Assembly: GCA_023846275.1 (NCBI GenBank)
Contig: CM043868.1
Coordinates: 5,165,153-5,229,152 of the forward strand
Source: Vanilla planifolia
Lineage: Eukaryota > Streptophyta > Magnoliopsida > Asparagales > Orchidaceae
Reading direction: 5' to 3'
DNA: 64,000 bases
Shown here: positions 35,873-49,235 of the stretch, one piece after another
Position numbering within the stretch: position 1 is the first letter of the stretch
Layout of the letters: each line of letters opens with the position of its first letter
Position numbers and translations under genes: made by a program
Notes under the pieces: model-generated
The model's database searches: none
What the model was told of the DNA's origin: nothing
Seen by the model: only the letters and a program-made list of their open reading frames with translations

Positions 35873-38820
35873 TGTTATACCCGGTAAAATTTTATGTATT
35901 TGATCTTTAATAAATTAATTGTGGCTTAGATGATTTCGAATCGACAGTAGGATGAGCCAGGAACTCAATTGTAGGCTATTGGAATTTCTGAAATCTTTTG
36001 GGAATTTTTCGGAGCACCGAGGAATTTTTAATTAATTTTCCCTATTTAATTGGATTTATTAGATTTTTAGAAATTCGAAAATCTAATTAAATTAAACCGG
36101 AAATCGTTTTTTTTATCGCGCGTGAACCGGACCGGAACGGTTCAGCGGAGGCGGAGGCGGTTCGCCGGGTGAGTTTGCGTGTGCGTTCTAATAAGCGGAT
36201 CGGACGGTCGAGATCGGCGGGTGAGATCGAACCGGCTGATCGGGTGTTTACCGTGTGGATAGCGTGTCGACAGCGCGTATCGGGTGCTCACGTGTCGAAA
36301 ACGTGTCGAACGCGTAACGGGTTCACCGTGTCGGCCGGGGTATAAAAACCCTCGCGAAACAGCGAATAGGGTTTTCGTTCGACGGCGATAGCGAGGAAAT
36401 TCCCGGCGTACGGCGCGTGATTCCGGCGGCCTGGCAAGGGGCTTTTTGTGCCCGGAGATCCACGAGACCGAGGAGAGTCGTTTGAGACCAAATTCGTTCG
36501 GCGAGGAGCTGCGGCGAGCTGCGGACGAGCTTCACCGTCGCCGGCGTCTTCGAGGTAGGAATTTCAGATATTTAAATTAGATAATTAGCAAATTGAAGCA
36601 TGTATTAGTTTGCAAATCTCTATCTAAGCATACGAATGTGATTTTTGAAGCTAATTGTACAAATTATCGAAAATTGCATGTTAGGGTTTTCGGGACGTTA
36701 ATTTGTTTCGCCGAAATTGGAAAATTACTAAGCATGAGGATTTAAATATGCCACTTTATTCATGTTAATATGATTGTATAATGCTAGAACTATAATTTCA
36801 TGAATTGTCAACATGAGGATTAGACGAAACTGCTCGGCGGAAAACTTGATTTGAACCTTAGGAAATTAGCGACATTATTGGAACATTAGGATAGTACGAA
36901 CATGTTCTCCTTGTACGCAGTTGCCGGAAATCGACGGAATGATCGTATTGGTCGGCTATTGCGGCGGCTAGGGTTCGCGGACGACGGGCGAAGGAAGGAG
37001 ACGAATTAAGGATTAATTAGGGATTAGTTGAATTATTAAGAGAATAATAATAATATTAATCATTAATATTATATATAAGCGTCGGCTGAATTTCGGATTA
37101 ATAACTGACCGGCGGGGTTTGGTTCAGCATGAAAGCCCGAACCGGTGGCAAGATGCGATTCAGGGGATTCGGCGCGGTATAGTGAATAGTAAAATTTTAA
37201 ATTCGGGGAATTATTCCGAATTTTGGAAAAAAATGGATAAAATGCAAAATTTGATATTTCAAATTTAGGAAAAACTCGATAATTGAGTTTTAGGAATTAT
37301 TTACATTTAGGAAATTCAAGGAAAATCAGAAAACTTGGAAATGAGAAATTTCGAAAATTCTAGAGATCAGTGGGTAAAGAACAAATTTCCTGAAGTGGGG
37401 AAAAATGTTATCACTGATGACAGTACAGCTGGAAACAGTCAGACAAAGGTATGGTACACGGATGCTACCAGAACAGTCAGTAATTGACAATTGTGTTGCT
37501 TTGATGGCAACGGCATGGATTGAGTCAGTTTATTCAGTATTGGCATATTTCATGGATTGGCATATTGGACCGGACTACTATAGACCCTATATGATGTTTT
37601 AGGGTAGTTGTGGTAGGTAACTGTGCGGTTCGGACTTAGCTTCCACAGTATACATGTAGACTGGTATACGCCTTGTTGTACCTGGACACATGTTGCCGAA
37701 TCTTGGAGTTAGAGATTGGCAATGACTGTAGGGGCGTGAGCTTCTATGGAAGTTGTTGGTAGAGGACTCCTTGGGACGGTGGCTGAGTCAATCTCTCCTG
37801 GTCCATGTGTGTAGGCCTGCTCGCCTGAGGGTGGCAGGGGTGTCTCGCAGTGGCTAGCCAAGTGTGTAGGCCTGCGCGCCTTAGGGTGGCAGGGGTGTCT
37901 CACGTTGGCTAGAGATTATGTGACTGGATCTGTCTGTAGTCTCCAGGAGATTGATTGACGAGAGACACTGCGGTGTCGGGTGCTTAGGCGCCATGCGTGT
38001 TTCGAGATGGGCGTTCCCACTGGCACGTTGCCTGGTAGCCCAGAGGAGAGCTACTCTGGTGTGACTGGGGTGGCTGTGGTTGGTCGGAGTCTGGGACTGA
38101 GAGTGCCTATCCACCGTACATTGTTATGCTGTATTCATGTATTTTTGCTATTATCCTTCTCTTGCATGTGAGTTTTACTAGCTGACTTTCCTACTGGGCG
38201 TAGCTCATTCCTGTATTATATATTTTCAGTGGCTCGGCAGACTTGACGCTACCGGATTAGGTGGGATCGTGGTCAGCAGGCTTGTGAAGGATTTCTGATT
38301 GGTGATTGTCTGAGATATTCTGGTTAGATGATTGTTGCTGTTGGATGTAATTAATGAGATTGTTACTCTCATATGTCATGTAATATGTGAGGGTAATTCT
38401 GACTTATGTCTGGTTGGATAATATTACACTTGTTGGACTTGGATCTTATTCTTGTGATGTAGTTTCATTCACTGTTTTATTTTATTGTCTTGGAGTATGG
38501 TGTGTGGAGTGCCATATTTTATTGTGGATGTTATATATCTTTTTGTTTGATGGTGAGGTCATTACATGACTATGGAACTTAACCGTGGGGGTTCAGACTT
38601 CTATTAGATCGGTTCTCCTACCGGTATGGGTTAGGAGTATTGGGTCTAGTAGGAGTAACATTGCGCGAGTCCATCTGTTAATTCAGGAGTCATGAACCTG
38701 ATTTGACGGTGTACCCGGGAGATGGGATCCACATTGTTAAGGAAAGTAGGTGTGTAATGATGTGTTATATCCTATGTTTTCGTAGGCTACTCAGGTTGGT
38801 ATGGGACGATCTGAGCTGTC

Positions 38821-38857
<37 letters not shown>

Positions 38858-38900
38858 AAATGTATGCCAAAAATCAGCCTAGGAAAAATGGGGTGTAACA
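35873..38900 (+). repeat. Chromovirus LTR 2, shared middle LTR (3028 bp)
   Basis: It serves as the 3' LTR of the left copy and the 5' LTR of the right copy. One private substitution is seen (T at 36,729; C in the other two). The A-tract is 32 long (38,824-38,855). No target duplication adjoins it, which argues against two independent insertions side by side. A TATA box lies at 36,341. Confidence 0.95.
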
Positions 38901-38904
38901 AGAG

Positions 38905-38916
38905 TGGTATCAGAGC
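38905..38916 (+). other. Primer-binding site, copy 2
   Basis: The same tggtatcagagc motif occurs five bases after LTR 2. Confidence 0.92.
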
Positions 38917-39059
38917 CCTAGGTGAGGATAACGGGGCTAGACGTGTATAGGGGTTCAACCCAAGGTGGGGAGAACTGTTGATTCTTTTGTATACTATAGT
39001 AGTCCATATGCCAATTGCCAAATGACGACTCTAATGCCAGATTAATTGTTTTTGACAGT

Positions 39060-42000
39060 ATGGCTGGTACCAGGAGACTTTCCGCTCGTGGAGCAGCTAG
39101 AGGCAGACCGGTATCTACTACTCCTACCCCGGAGACGATCCCAGCATTGCCAGTTGAGCCAGCCGTGGATCGTTGGATCGATGCCTTCATGCGGTTGCGT
39201 CCGCGGAGCTTCAGTGGGTCGGCTGACCCAGCGGTGGCAGATGACTGGATGGCTCATATGCTTGAGCTATTTGATGCCTTGGGATGTCCATTCGGCAGGA
39301 GGGTAGTGCTTGCTGCTCTAGTGTTGGAGGGAGAGGCTGCTACCTGGTGGAGAGGCCAGCGGCGCGCTATGTTTGGGGAGGCCCAGAACAGTGAGATAGC
39401 ATGGGATGACTTTGTTGAGGCATTCAGGGAGTGCTACATTCCGGACTCTGCCATGGCTCAGTTCAGGAGGGAACTTATACACCTCAGGCAGGGCCAGATG
39501 TCAGTGAACGATTACTTATCGAGGTTCACTTATCTGGCGAGGTACGCCGTAGAGCTGGTGCCTTCTGAGGAACGCAGATGTGAGATGTTCCTGGAGGGAC
39601 TTCGTCCTATGCTGCAGCGCCAGCTAGTTGTGAGTCGGTTTGCCAGGTTTCGTGACTTGGTGGAGGCTGCGAGATCCGTTGAGCTTATTGATATCCGGAT
39701 GGAGGCCCAGAGAGAGACTCATAACAAGAGGAAGGAATTCAGAAATATCCAACAAAACAAAAAGGGCAAGAGACACAGAGATCACAGTGGTACTCAGGAG
39801 GTCGTGGTCCGGCCACGACCTATTTCTGAGAGACCAGTGCAGCAGACAGGTACCCGGACTGGGGGGATTATCTGCTACCATTGTCGACAGCCCGGACACA
39901 AGAAGTGCGACTGCCCAGAGTTGAAGAAACAGAGGATCACGGGACCGGTTGGTTCATCTGGGGGACAGCCCAGGGTATTTGCACTGACTCGGCAGCAGGC
40001 TTCAGAGTCACCAGAAGTGATCACAGGTATGCTTCATTTTGGCAACATGCAGTGCATGACTTTGTTTGATACTGGTGCATCTCATTCTTTTGTTGCTGAG
40101 AGGATCTGGAATCAGATATCAGGATCCAAGGGTTACTTGAAGGAACCCTTACTGGTTAGACTTCCTGATGGGAAAGAGATTCCCACTGTTCAGAAGATTG
40201 ACGGATCTATTCTGATTAGTGGACACGAATTCGTGACAGAGTTGATATGTGTGCCACTAGCAGAGTTCGACATCATTTTGGGGATGGATTGGTTGTGCCA
40301 CCATGCAGTGGTTCTGGATTGTTGGGAGAAGAAGGTCAGGATCAGAGTGCCTGGTTCGGGGGATGTGATATACTTTGGTCTGAACAGGCAGATTCCCCTG
40401 ATCTCAGTTCTTCAGGCTGGAAGGTTAGTAAGTAAGGGTTGTACTGGTTGGTTGGCATATGTGACCGATAGCCAAGCCACCACTACCCCTATGTCAGATA
40501 TTCCAGTGGTGAGAGACTTTCCTATGGTTTTTCCAGAGGAGTTGCCTGGATTTCCACCAGCTAGAGAAGTGGAGTTTTCAATTGATTTGGAGGCAGGAGT
40601 AGCTCCTATTGCTAGAGCTCCTTACAGGATGGCTCCAGCCGAGCTAGCAGAGTTGAAGACTCAGTTACAGGACTTATTAGACAAGGGACTCATACGCCCC
40701 AGTTGTTCACCTTGGGGTGCCCCTGTCTTATTTGTCAAGAAGAAAGATGGTAGTATGAGGCTGTGTGTAGATTATAGGGAATTGAATAAGGTTACTATTC
40801 GTAACCGATACCCTTTACCACGCATCGATGATTTGCTGGATCAACTTCAGGGAGCAACTGTGTTCTCCAAGATTGACTTACGCTCGGGTTATCACCAGAT
40901 CCGGATTAGAGATTCTGATGTACCCAAGACAGCATTCCGTACTAGATACGGACATTACGAGTTCACAGTGTTGCCTTTTGGATTGACTAATGCTCCAGCA
41001 GTATTTATGAACCTGATGCATCGAGTTTTTCATGCCTTTCTGGATCGGTTTGTGATCATCTTTATAGATGATATATTGATTTATTCCAGAGATAGGGATA
41101 CTCATGCAGATCAGTTGAGGACTGTGCTTACAATGTTGCGGGAGAATGAGCTGTATGCAAAATTCTCCAAGTGTTCTTTTTGGCTGGACTCAGTAGCATT
41201 CTTAGGACACATTGTCAGTGCGGAGGGCGTGGCTGTTGATCCTAACAAGATACGAGCTATTATTGATTGGAAACGGCCATCTTCTGTCACTGAGATCCGG
41301 AGTTTCCTTGGTTTGGCTGGATACTATAGGAAATTTGTTCCTCACTTTTCTAGACTGGCTGTTCCACTAACCCAGTTGACCCGGAAGGGAAAATCTTTTG
41401 AGTGGACAGAGAGTTGTGAGAACAGTTTCCTAGAGCTGAAGCAGAGGCTTAGCACCGCTCCAGTATTGATGTTACCCACACAGGAGAAGTCGTATCAGAT
41501 GTACACTGATGCTTCACATATAGGTTTGGGAGCCGTACTGATGCAGGATAACAGAGTTATAGCATATGCTTCGAGGCAACTGAAGGATCATGAGAAGAAT
41601 TATCCCACTCATGATTTGGAGTTAGCTGCTGTCATTTTTGCCTTGAAGATATGGAGACATTATTTGTACGGAGTTCCTGTAGATTGCTTCTCTGACCACA
41701 AGAGTCTTAAGTATCTGTTCACTCAGAAGGAACTGAACTTGAGGCAGAGGAGGTGGTTGGAACTGATAAAGGATTACGAGCTGACAATAAACTACTGCGA
41801 GGGGAAGGCTAATCCAGTGGCTGATGCCTTGAGCAGACACGCAGTCGTGCATAATATGTTAGTCTGTGACTCTATACCAGACTTGGATTGGAATGTTGAG
41901 AGATGTCAGGAACAGTTGTCTATTCAGAGACTGGTTCACAGACTCAGCTCATTGACTATTCGGGCTGACTGGTTATCTGAGATGCGTGACCTTCAGCTTT

Positions 42001-43421
42001 GTGATGAAGAGCTGAAGGAGAAGATTGAGTTGGCATCGCAGGGATTGGCAGGAGACTTTGCTCTCAGAGACGACATTTTGACCTTCAGGGGTCGCTGGTG
42101 TGTACCATCACATCAGGAGTTCAGGGAGAGGATCCTTCGGGAGGCTCACTATGGAACCTTGGCTATGCACCCTGGAGAAGTCAAGATGTACAGGAATTTG
42201 AGGAGTGTTTTCTGGTGGAGAGGTTTGAAGACAGATGTTGCTGCCTTTGTTAGGAAATGCCTTACATGTCAGCAAGTTAAGGCCGAACACCAGAGACCTG
42301 GAGGATTGTTACAGAGATTGCCGATTCCGGAGTGGAAATGGGATGACATCACTATGGACTTTGTGACTGGTCTTCCTCGTACCAGACAAGGTTTTGATGC
42401 TATTTGGGTCATCGTAGATCGATTGACCAAGTCAGCCCATTTCTTATCCATTAAGAAGACGGATTCAGCGGCACAGTTGGCAGAGATATATATTCAGCAG
42501 ATTGTCAGATTGCATGGGATTCCCCGTTCTATTATTTCTGACAGAGACGCCAAATTCACATCACAGTTTTGGAAGAGCTTACACACTGCCATGGGTACAC
42601 AGTTAAGGTTCAGTACTGCTTATCATCCTCAGACGGATGGACAGTCTGAGCGGACTATTCGGACCTTGGAGGATTTGCTACGCTTGAGCGTACAAACTTA
42701 CTCAACAGATTGGACTAGACGATTACCCTTGGTAGAGTTTGTGTACAATAACAGCTTCCAGGCGTCGATTGGTATGGCACCTTACGAGGCGTTGTATGGG
42801 CGTAGGTGCAGATCTCCTCTTTGTTGGGAGGAGGGTGATTCCAGGAGAGTGTGGGGACCCCAGATTGTAGAGGAGACCACAGCGGAAGTCAAGTTATTGC
42901 AGGACAGATTACGTACTGTGCAGGATCGCCAGAAGAAATATTATGATCCTAAGCACAAGGCTGTTGAGTTTTCTGTGGGAGATAGGGTATTCCTGAAGGT
43001 CAGTCCTATGCGGGGTCTATTCAGGTTTGGAAAGCCTTCTAAGCTTCGACCTCGTTACATTGGACCCTATCCTATTCTGGAGAGGATCGGTGAAGTGGCT
43101 TACAGGTTGGCACTTCCTGAGCATCTGACTGAGATTCACAATGTGTTCCATGTTTCGAATCTCAAGAAATATGCGCCAGATCCTTCTCATTGCATCAGTG
43201 ATGATCTTCCTGGTTTACAAGTGGCACCAAATTCTTCTTATGTGGAACTACCAGTTCGCATCCTCGAGGAGAGCAGCAGACAGCTGAGGAACAGGTCGTT
43301 TCCTATGGTCAAGGTTCTGTGGAATAGACATGACGAAAGGGAGGCAACCTGGGAGCTAGAGCAGGATGTTGCTGAAAAATGGCCGGAACTTCTTGCTGAA
43401 TTTCGAGGGCGAAATTCCTGA
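39060..43421 (+). CDS. gag-pol: Chromovirus gag-pol polyprotein, copy 2 (1453 aa)
   Basis: This is the second, apparently identical copy of the polyprotein, offset by 7563 bp from the first. The predicted protein is the same over its whole length. Chance ORFs in other frames across the region are also identical between copies, so even silent differences appear to be absent or very few. The start is ATG 39,060, chosen as in copy 1; the upstream extension to 39,015 begins at a TTG. All protease, RT, RNase H and integrase catalytic residues and the chromodomain are present. It has its own PBS, PPT and promoter-bearing LTR, so it could be transcribed as an independent unit from LTR 2 to LTR 3. 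Confidence 0.95.
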   Translation: MAGTRRLSARGAARGRPVSTTPTPETIPALPVEPAVDRWIDAFMRLRPRSFSGSADPAVADDWMAHMLELFDALGCPFGRRVVLAALVLEGEAATWWRGQRRAMFGEAQNSEIAWDDFVEAFRECYIPDSAMAQFRRELIHLRQGQMSVNDYLSRFTYLARYAVELVPSEERRCEMFLEGLRPMLQRQLVVSRFARFRDLVEAARSVELIDIRMEAQRETHNKRKEFRNIQQNKKGKRHRDHSGTQEVVVRPRPISERPVQQTGTRTGGIICYHCRQPGHKKCDCPELKKQRITGPVGSSGGQPRVFALTRQQASESPEVITGMLHFGNMQCMTLFDTGASHSFVAERIWNQISGSKGYLKEPLLVRLPDGKEIPTVQKIDGSILISGHEFVTELICVPLAEFDIILGMDWLCHHAVVLDCWEKKVRIRVPGSGDVIYFGLNRQIPLISVLQAGRLVSKGCTGWLAYVTDSQATTTPMSDIPVVRDFPMVFPEELPGFPPAREVEFSIDLEAGVAPIARAPYRMAPAELAELKTQLQDLLDKGLIRPSCSPWGAPVLFVKKKDGSMRLCVDYRELNKVTIRNRYPLPRIDDLLDQLQGATVFSKIDLRSGYHQIRIRDSDVPKTAFRTRYGHYEFTVLPFGLTNAPAVFMNLMHRVFHAFLDRFVIIFIDDILIYSRDRDTHADQLRTVLTMLRENELYAKFSKCSFWLDSVAFLGHIVSAEGVAVDPNKIRAIIDWKRPSSVTEIRSFLGLAGYYRKFVPHFSRLAVPLTQLTRKGKSFEWTESCENSFLELKQRLSTAPVLMLPTQEKSYQMYTDASHIGLGAVLMQDNRVIAYASRQLKDHEKNYPTHDLELAAVIFALKIWRHYLYGVPVDCFSDHKSLKYLFTQKELNLRQRRWLELIKDYELTINYCEGKANPVADALSRHAVVHNMLVCDSIPDLDWNVERCQEQLSIQRLVHRLSSLTIRADWLSEMRDLQLCDEELKEKIELASQGLAGDFALRDDILTFRGRWCVPSHQEFRERILREAHYGTLAMHPGEVKMYRNLRSVFWWRGLKTDVAAFVRKCLTCQQVKAEHQRPGGLLQRLPIPEWKWDDITMDFVTGLPRTRQGFDAIWVIVDRLTKSAHFLSIKKTDSAAQLAEIYIQQIVRLHGIPRSIISDRDAKFTSQFWKSLHTAMGTQLRFSTAYHPQTDGQSERTIRTLEDLLRLSVQTYSTDWTRRLPLVEFVYNNSFQASIGMAPYEALYGRRCRSPLCWEEGDSRRVWGPQIVEETTAEVKLLQDRLRTVQDRQKKYYDPKHKAVEFSVGDRVFLKVSPMRGLFRFGKPSKLRPRYIGPYPILERIGEVAYRLALPEHLTEIHNVFHVSNLKKYAPDPSHCISDDLPGLQVAPNSSYVELPVRILEESSRQLRNRSFPMVKVLWNRHDEREATWELEQDVAEKWPELLAEFRGRNS

Positions 43422-43422
43422 T

Positions 43423-43434
43423 AAGGTGGGGAGA
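43423..43434 (+). other. Polypurine tract, copy 2
   Basis: The sequence aaggtggggaga immediately precedes LTR 3. Confidence 0.88.
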
Positions 43435-43435
43435 T

Positions 43436-46387
43436 TGTTATACCCGGTAAAATTTTATGTATTTGATCTTTAATAAATTAATTGTGGCTTTGATGATTTC
43501 GAATCGACAGTAGGATGAGCCAGGAACTCAATTGTAGGCTATTGGAATTTCTGAAATCTTTTGGGAATTTTTCGGAGCACCGAGGAATTTTTAATTAATT
43601 TTCCCTATTTAATTGGATTTATTAGATTTTTAGAAATTCGAAAATCTAATTAAATTAAACCGGAAATCGTTTTTTTTATCGCGCGTGAACCGGACCGGAA
43701 CGGTTCAGCGGAGGCGGAGGCGGTTCGCCGGGTGAGTTTGCGTGTGCGTTCTAATAAGCGGATCGGACGGTCGAGATCGGCGGGTGAGATCGAACCGGCT
43801 GATCGGGTGTTTACCGTGTGGATAGCGTGTCGACAGCGCGTATCGGGTGCTCACGTGTCGAAAACGTGTCGAACGCGTAACGGGTTCACCGTGTCGGCCG
43901 GGGTATAAAAACCCTCGCGAAACAGCGAATAGGGTTTTCGTTCGACGGCGATAGCGAGGAAATTCCCGGCGTACGGCGCGTGATTCCGGCGGCCTGGCAA
44001 GGGGCTTTTTGTGCCCGGAGATCCACGAGACCGAGGAGAGTCGTTTGAGACCAAATTCGTTCGGCGAGGAGCTGCAGCGAGCTGCGGACGAGCTTCACCG
44101 TCGCCGGCGTCTTCGAGGTAGGAATTTCAGATATTTAAATTAGATAATTAGCAAATTGAAGCATGTATTAGTTTGCAAATCTCTATCTAAGCATACGAAT
44201 GTGATTTTTGAAGCTAATTGTACAAATTATCGAAAATTGCATGTTAGGGTTTTCGGGACGTTAATTTGTTTCGCCGAAATTGGAAAATTACCAAGCATGA
44301 GGATTTAAATATGCCACTTTATTCATGTTAATATGATTGTATAATGCTAGAACTATAATTTCATGAATTGTCAACATGAGGATTAGACGAAACTGCTCGG
44401 CGGAAAACTTGATTTGAACCTTAGGAAATTAGCGACATTATTGGAACATTAGGATAGTACGAACATGTTCTCCTTGTACGCAGTTGCCGGAAATCGACGG
44501 AATGATCGTATTGGTCGGCTATTGCGGCGGCTAGGGTTCGCGGACGACGGGCGAAGGAAGGAGACGAATTAAGGATTAATTAGGGATTAGTTGAATTATT
44601 AAGAGAATAATAATAATATTAATCATTAATATTATATATAAGCGTCGGCTGAATTTCGGATTAATAACTGACCGGCGGGGTTTGGTTCAGCATGAAAGCC
44701 CGAACCGGTGGCAAGATGCGATTCAGGGGATTCGGCGCGGTATAGTGAATAGTAAAATTTTAAATTCGGGGAATTATTCCGAATTTTGGAAAAAAATGGA
44801 TAAAATGCAAAATTTGATATTTCAAATTTAGGAAAAACTCGATAATTGAGTTTTAGGAATTATTTACATTTAGGAAATTCAAGGAAAATCAGAAAACTTG
44901 GAAATGAGAAATTTCGAAAATTCTAGAGATCAGTGGGTAAAGAACAAATTTCCTGAAGTGGGGAAAAATGTTATCACTGATGACAGTACAGCTGGAAACA
45001 GTCAGACAAAGGTATGGTACACGGATGCTACCAGAACAGTCAGTAATTGACAATTGTGTTGCTTTGATGGCAACGGCATGGATTGAGTCAGTTTATTCAG
45101 TATTGGCATATTTCATGGATTGGCATATTGGACCGGACTACTATAGACCCTATATGATGTTTTAGGGTAGTTGTGGTAGGTAACTGTGCGGTTCGGACTT
45201 AGCTTCCACAGTATACATGTAGACTGGTATACGCCTTGTTGTACCTGGACACATGTTGCCGAATCTTGGAGTTAGAGATTGGCAATGACTGTAGGGGCGT
45301 GAGCTTCTATGGAAGTTGTTGGTAGAGGACTCCTTGGGACGGTGGCTGAGTCAATCTCTCCTGGTCCATGTGTGTAGGCCTGCTCGCCTGAGGGTGGCAG
45401 GGGTGTCTCGCAGTGGCTAGCCAAGTGTGTAGGCCTGCGCGCCTTAGGGTGGCAGGGGTGTCTCACGTTGGCTAGAGATTATGTGACTGGATCTGTCTGT
45501 AGTCTCCAGGAGATTGATTGACGAGAGACACTGCGGTGTCGGGTGCTTAGGCGCCATGCGTGTTTCGAGATGGGCGTTCCCACTGGCACGTTGCCTGGTA
45601 GCCCAGAGGAGAGCTACTCTGGTGTGACTGGGGTGGCTGTGGTTGGTCGGAGTCTGGGACTGAGAGTGCCTATCCACCGTACATTGTTATGCTGTATTCA
45701 TGTATTTTTGCTATTATCCTTCTCTTGCATGTGAGTTTTACTAGCTGACTTTCCTACTGGGCGTAGCTCATTCCTGTATTATATATTTTCAGTGGCTCGG
45801 CAGACTTGACGCTACCGGATTAGGTGGGATCGTGGTCAGCAGGCTTGTGAAGGATTTCTGATTGGTGATTGTCTGAGATATTCTGGTTAGATGATTGTTG
45901 CTGTTGGATGTAATTAATGAGATTGTTACTCTCATATGTCATGTAATATGTGAGGGTAATTCTGACTTATGTCTGGTTGGATAATATTACACTTGTTGGA
46001 CTTGGATCTTATTCTTGTGATGTAGTTTCATTCACTGTTTTATTTTATTGTCTTGGAGTATGGTGTGTGGAGTGCCATATTTTATTGTGGATGTTATATA
46101 TCTTTTTGTTTGATGGTGAGGTCATTACATGACTATGGAACTTAACCGTGGGGGTTCAGACTTCTATTAGATCGGTTCTCCTACCGGTATGGGTTAGGAG
46201 TATTGGGTCTAGTAGGAGTAACATTGCGCGAGTCCATCTGTTAATTCAGGAGTCATGAACCTGATTTGACGGTGTACCCGGGAGATGGGATCCACATTGT
46301 TAAGGAAAGTAGGTGTGTAATGATGTGTTATATCCTATGTTTTCGTAGGCTACTCAGGTTGGTATGGGACGATCTGAGCTGTCTATA

Positions 46388-46420
<33 letters not shown>

Positions 46421-46463
46421 AAATGTATGCCAAAAATCAGCCTAGGAAAAATGGGGTGTAACA
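43436..46463 (+). repeat. Chromovirus LTR 3 (3028 bp)
   Basis: Private substitutions are T at 43,491 (A in the others), A at 44,076 (G in the others) and T at 46,389 inside the A-tract (29 A after it). It ends tgtaaca, followed by the second target duplication copy at 46,464-46,468. A TATA box lies at 43,904. Confidence 0.95.
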
Positions 46464-46468
46464 ATGCA
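46464..46468 (+). repeat. Target site duplication, right (atgca)
   Basis: An exact match to 28,307-28,311 on the far side of the array. Confidence 0.93.
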
Positions 46469-47259
46469 AGTTTGTGAATTGACATTTATTACATGTTGAA
46501 CATATGTGCATTATAAATTGATGATTGTTACATGTTGAGCATGCAAGATTGCGTATGGAATAGAATTACATATTGATTATTCACTCATGGTGAAATAAGT
46601 ATCATATGTAGATCATGTAAACAAGATGTTATGATACGTATCACCTGTGTGTTGCGTAAGCATCATGACATAAAAACCATTACATGTCGACTTTGTAAGC
46701 TTTGAGAAAAATTTAGCATTACACTCATAATGCACAAACAAAAGTATCAAAAATTAATTGCAAAGCAAATTAATATATGTAATTACAAAACAAAATGCCA
46801 TTGAAAAGAAAGAATGTTTAATGAGAGATGCAGAATAAAAAAACAATCTAAAAAATGATAATGAAATTAAAAGGAAATGACCGCTAAACTATGTGAAAAA
46901 GAAAATGGCTAAAGAACTAAATGACATAAAATTGTGAATGAGCATAGCATAACCTGAAAAGAAAAATGCAAGTAAATGATGTAATATAAGAAGGATTAGC
47001 TTAGAACCTTAATGCTAGTAAGAGTAGGGAGTGAACATAATATGATATCCTAGGAGAGGAATCACTTGATAAGGAATGACTTCTAGGCTTCAAAGTGAAC
47101 AAATAATAAAAAAGAATAATAATAAGAAATAAAAGAAAACAAAATAACTTAAAACATCCAAACTGATGAGGATGAAGAATGAGTATTAAGTGGTGTACCA
47201 TAAGAGGAATCACTTGATATGGATCAGTTCTTATGCAAAAATTCCAAGTAAAGACAAAA
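46469..47259. other. AT-rich sequence with a diverged ~148-bp duplication
   Basis: 'gaggaatcacttgat' occurs at 47,056 and 47,204, each preceded and followed by loosely similar text, suggesting an old tandem duplication. Local 'acatgttgaacat/acatgttgagcat' phrases flank the chromovirus site. No gene was recognised. Confidence 0.45.
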
Positions 47260-48320
47260 AAAATAAAAAATTATAAAAATAAATAAGGAAAAATAATTAT
47301 TTTATTGGAAATTTAAAAATAATTACCCTATATTTTGATAAATAATAGATTAGAGTCAATAAGGAGGTAGAACATTTATCATGATCCTCAAAGGAATCTG
47401 AATTTATCATTTTGAAATTCAATTAAGCATTATAAACTTTTGGTGATTATCAAAATTAGCAATTATTATCAAAAATGGGTAATGAGTCCTAAAAAATAGC
47501 AAGAAAAACTTTAAATAGTTGAGTACAAGTTATTATAAATCCAATAATATAAAGTTTGTGAAATTCATACATATTAATCATAAAAAAGGATCAAAGTAAA
47601 AAAAATACTTTTAAATTAATTTATGTGATTTTTAACAAATAAAATATTATTAAAATACCAAATAATATTCAAAATTTATAAAACATTATAATAAATATAT
47701 ATTTTATCAGGAGACTAACGATAGTAGTTTTGTGTTAATCAGATTTATTTAGACCATAAAATAAGACTTAGACTTATACGAAATGATTAAAAGTTAATGT
47801 TTATATGATTGATTGAAAAAATAATTTATTATAAAATAATAAACAATGTAAAAAAATTTATCAAAAGTTTATAGTTTATAGTTTTAAGAGTATATTATTT
47901 TTTAAAGTGCTTGGATAAAAAAAATTCAAACAATTTGATAAACCTAAGGTTTTAATTAAAATCTAAAACCAAACTTTTCTCTAAGAACGATAACTATGAT
48001 AATAAACGGTGGAAGAGAGGATTAAACACCAAATTTGAAAAGCTAGAATAAATTTGAAAGTTCGGAAAGGAGGAAACGATTGGGTATATTTTTCATTTAA
48101 TGGAATAAGAAGTTTTGGGAAAAGAAAAAGTTGGAAGACGAAGAGATAGTTAAGAAACTATAAGAAATTGTGAAGTTGTAGTTGCTTAAGAGTTGTTTTG
48201 TTGGGAGAAACATTTGGAGGAAACTTGTGAAGGAAGAGAAATTTGTGAGAAGTTCATATTTAAGTGGAAAAGGAGAATTTTGAAAATTCTCCGTAACAGC
48301 TAAGCCAAGTAAAGAAGAGG
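47260..48320 (+). repeat. Old direct repeat A, possible 5' LTR of a decayed gypsy element
   Basis: It aligns, with heavy divergence, to 52,894-53,698 plus 56,088-56,342 in the same order. Landmarks include 'ataattattttatt' near the start, 'aggatcaaagta', the 'aagagag...attaa' region near 48,015 and 53,650, and 'aagccaagtaaagaagag' at the end. A runs about 1.06 kb, and B minus its insertion is about the same length. Confidence 0.5.
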
Positions 48321-49235
48321 AAGAAAAAAGAGTTAAATTCAAGAAAAATCATAAAAAAAAAAAAAACTATTCCAAGGCATCGACATTACAAATGGAAAAA
48401 ATGTATGTCGGACTATCAATAAGATTCCTTTATTTTCAAAAACTAAAATCTTGTAGCTTAGCCTTTTTTTTTATTGATGCATAATGTGATGAATTCTAGT
48501 TTTAAACCTTGGGTAAAAGTTTTTTAATTTCAATTATATGTATATTAGATTTATTTTACATATTATACTTATATTATTATACATTTCTTCTATACGTAGA
48601 TGATGCAAAATTTTTCTTTAAATTAATAAATTTGTAATCATTGAAAAGAGAAAGGCTACTACGTTATTTTGAAAAATAAAAAAGGAATAACTTTATTTGA
48701 TAAATTAAATTTTAAACAAAATAGTAAGTTTTGGGATTGGAAAATGGTTTTTGAAGAATAGGTAAAACCATCTAATAGAAGTGATAAAGATATTATAAAC
48801 TCAAAGGGTGTCATCTTTATTGGGTAACACCTTAATATAAACAAAAGGGAGACATTCCATGGAAGAGATAAATGACTTTGTTATATAATCTTTCAAGATA
48901 ATTCTATTAGTTAGAGCACTGATATGACCATAAAAGTTTCATTTTAGAAAAGATAACTAAGTTTTGGAATTCTTACAAATGATGAATTCTTAGAAATCAA
49001 TTAAAAAATGAGTTTTATAAATTAAATAATCATGTGACAAGGTTAACTAAATTAGAAACAGAAACTAAAAGTTTCTTAATATTAAATCACATTACAATGT
49101 TATTATGCATTATCTTTTACATCGCATCATTTGTTCTTTATACATTTATATAGATGTTAGAGATCCAAGAACGTGGCATAACCTAACTTATATTACATTG
49201 CTTTATGTTATATAACATTTCGTACTAAACCTCTA
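48321..49235. other. AT-rich sequence, possible decayed interior
   Basis: A poly-A run lies near 48,352-48,365. No recognisable protein domain or PBS follows repeat A. Confidence 0.35.

Larger units (their letters stand above)
28312..46463 (+). mobile_element. Tandem Tekay/Del-type chromovirus: LTR-int-LTR-int-LTR
   Basis: The array has three LTRs (28,312-31,337; 35,873-38,900; 43,436-46,463) and two internal regions (31,338-35,872 and 38,901-43,435, each 4535 bp). The repeat period is 7561 then 7563 bp. A single 5-bp target duplication lies outside the whole 18,152-bp structure. Each internal region has its own initiator-Met PBS, gag-pol gene and polypurine tract. The domain order PR-RT-RNase H-INT-chromodomain is that of Ty3/gypsy chromoviruses. 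The ~3-kb LTRs, single continuous ORF and terminal chromodomain around '[10 protein letters not shown]' point to the Tekay/Del clade. The clade is recalled from family knowledge and was not computed. Confidence 0.93.

Noticed and set aside
28312..46463. Two independent chromovirus insertions next to each other
   Set aside because: There are three LTRs, not four, and no target duplication at the middle LTR.
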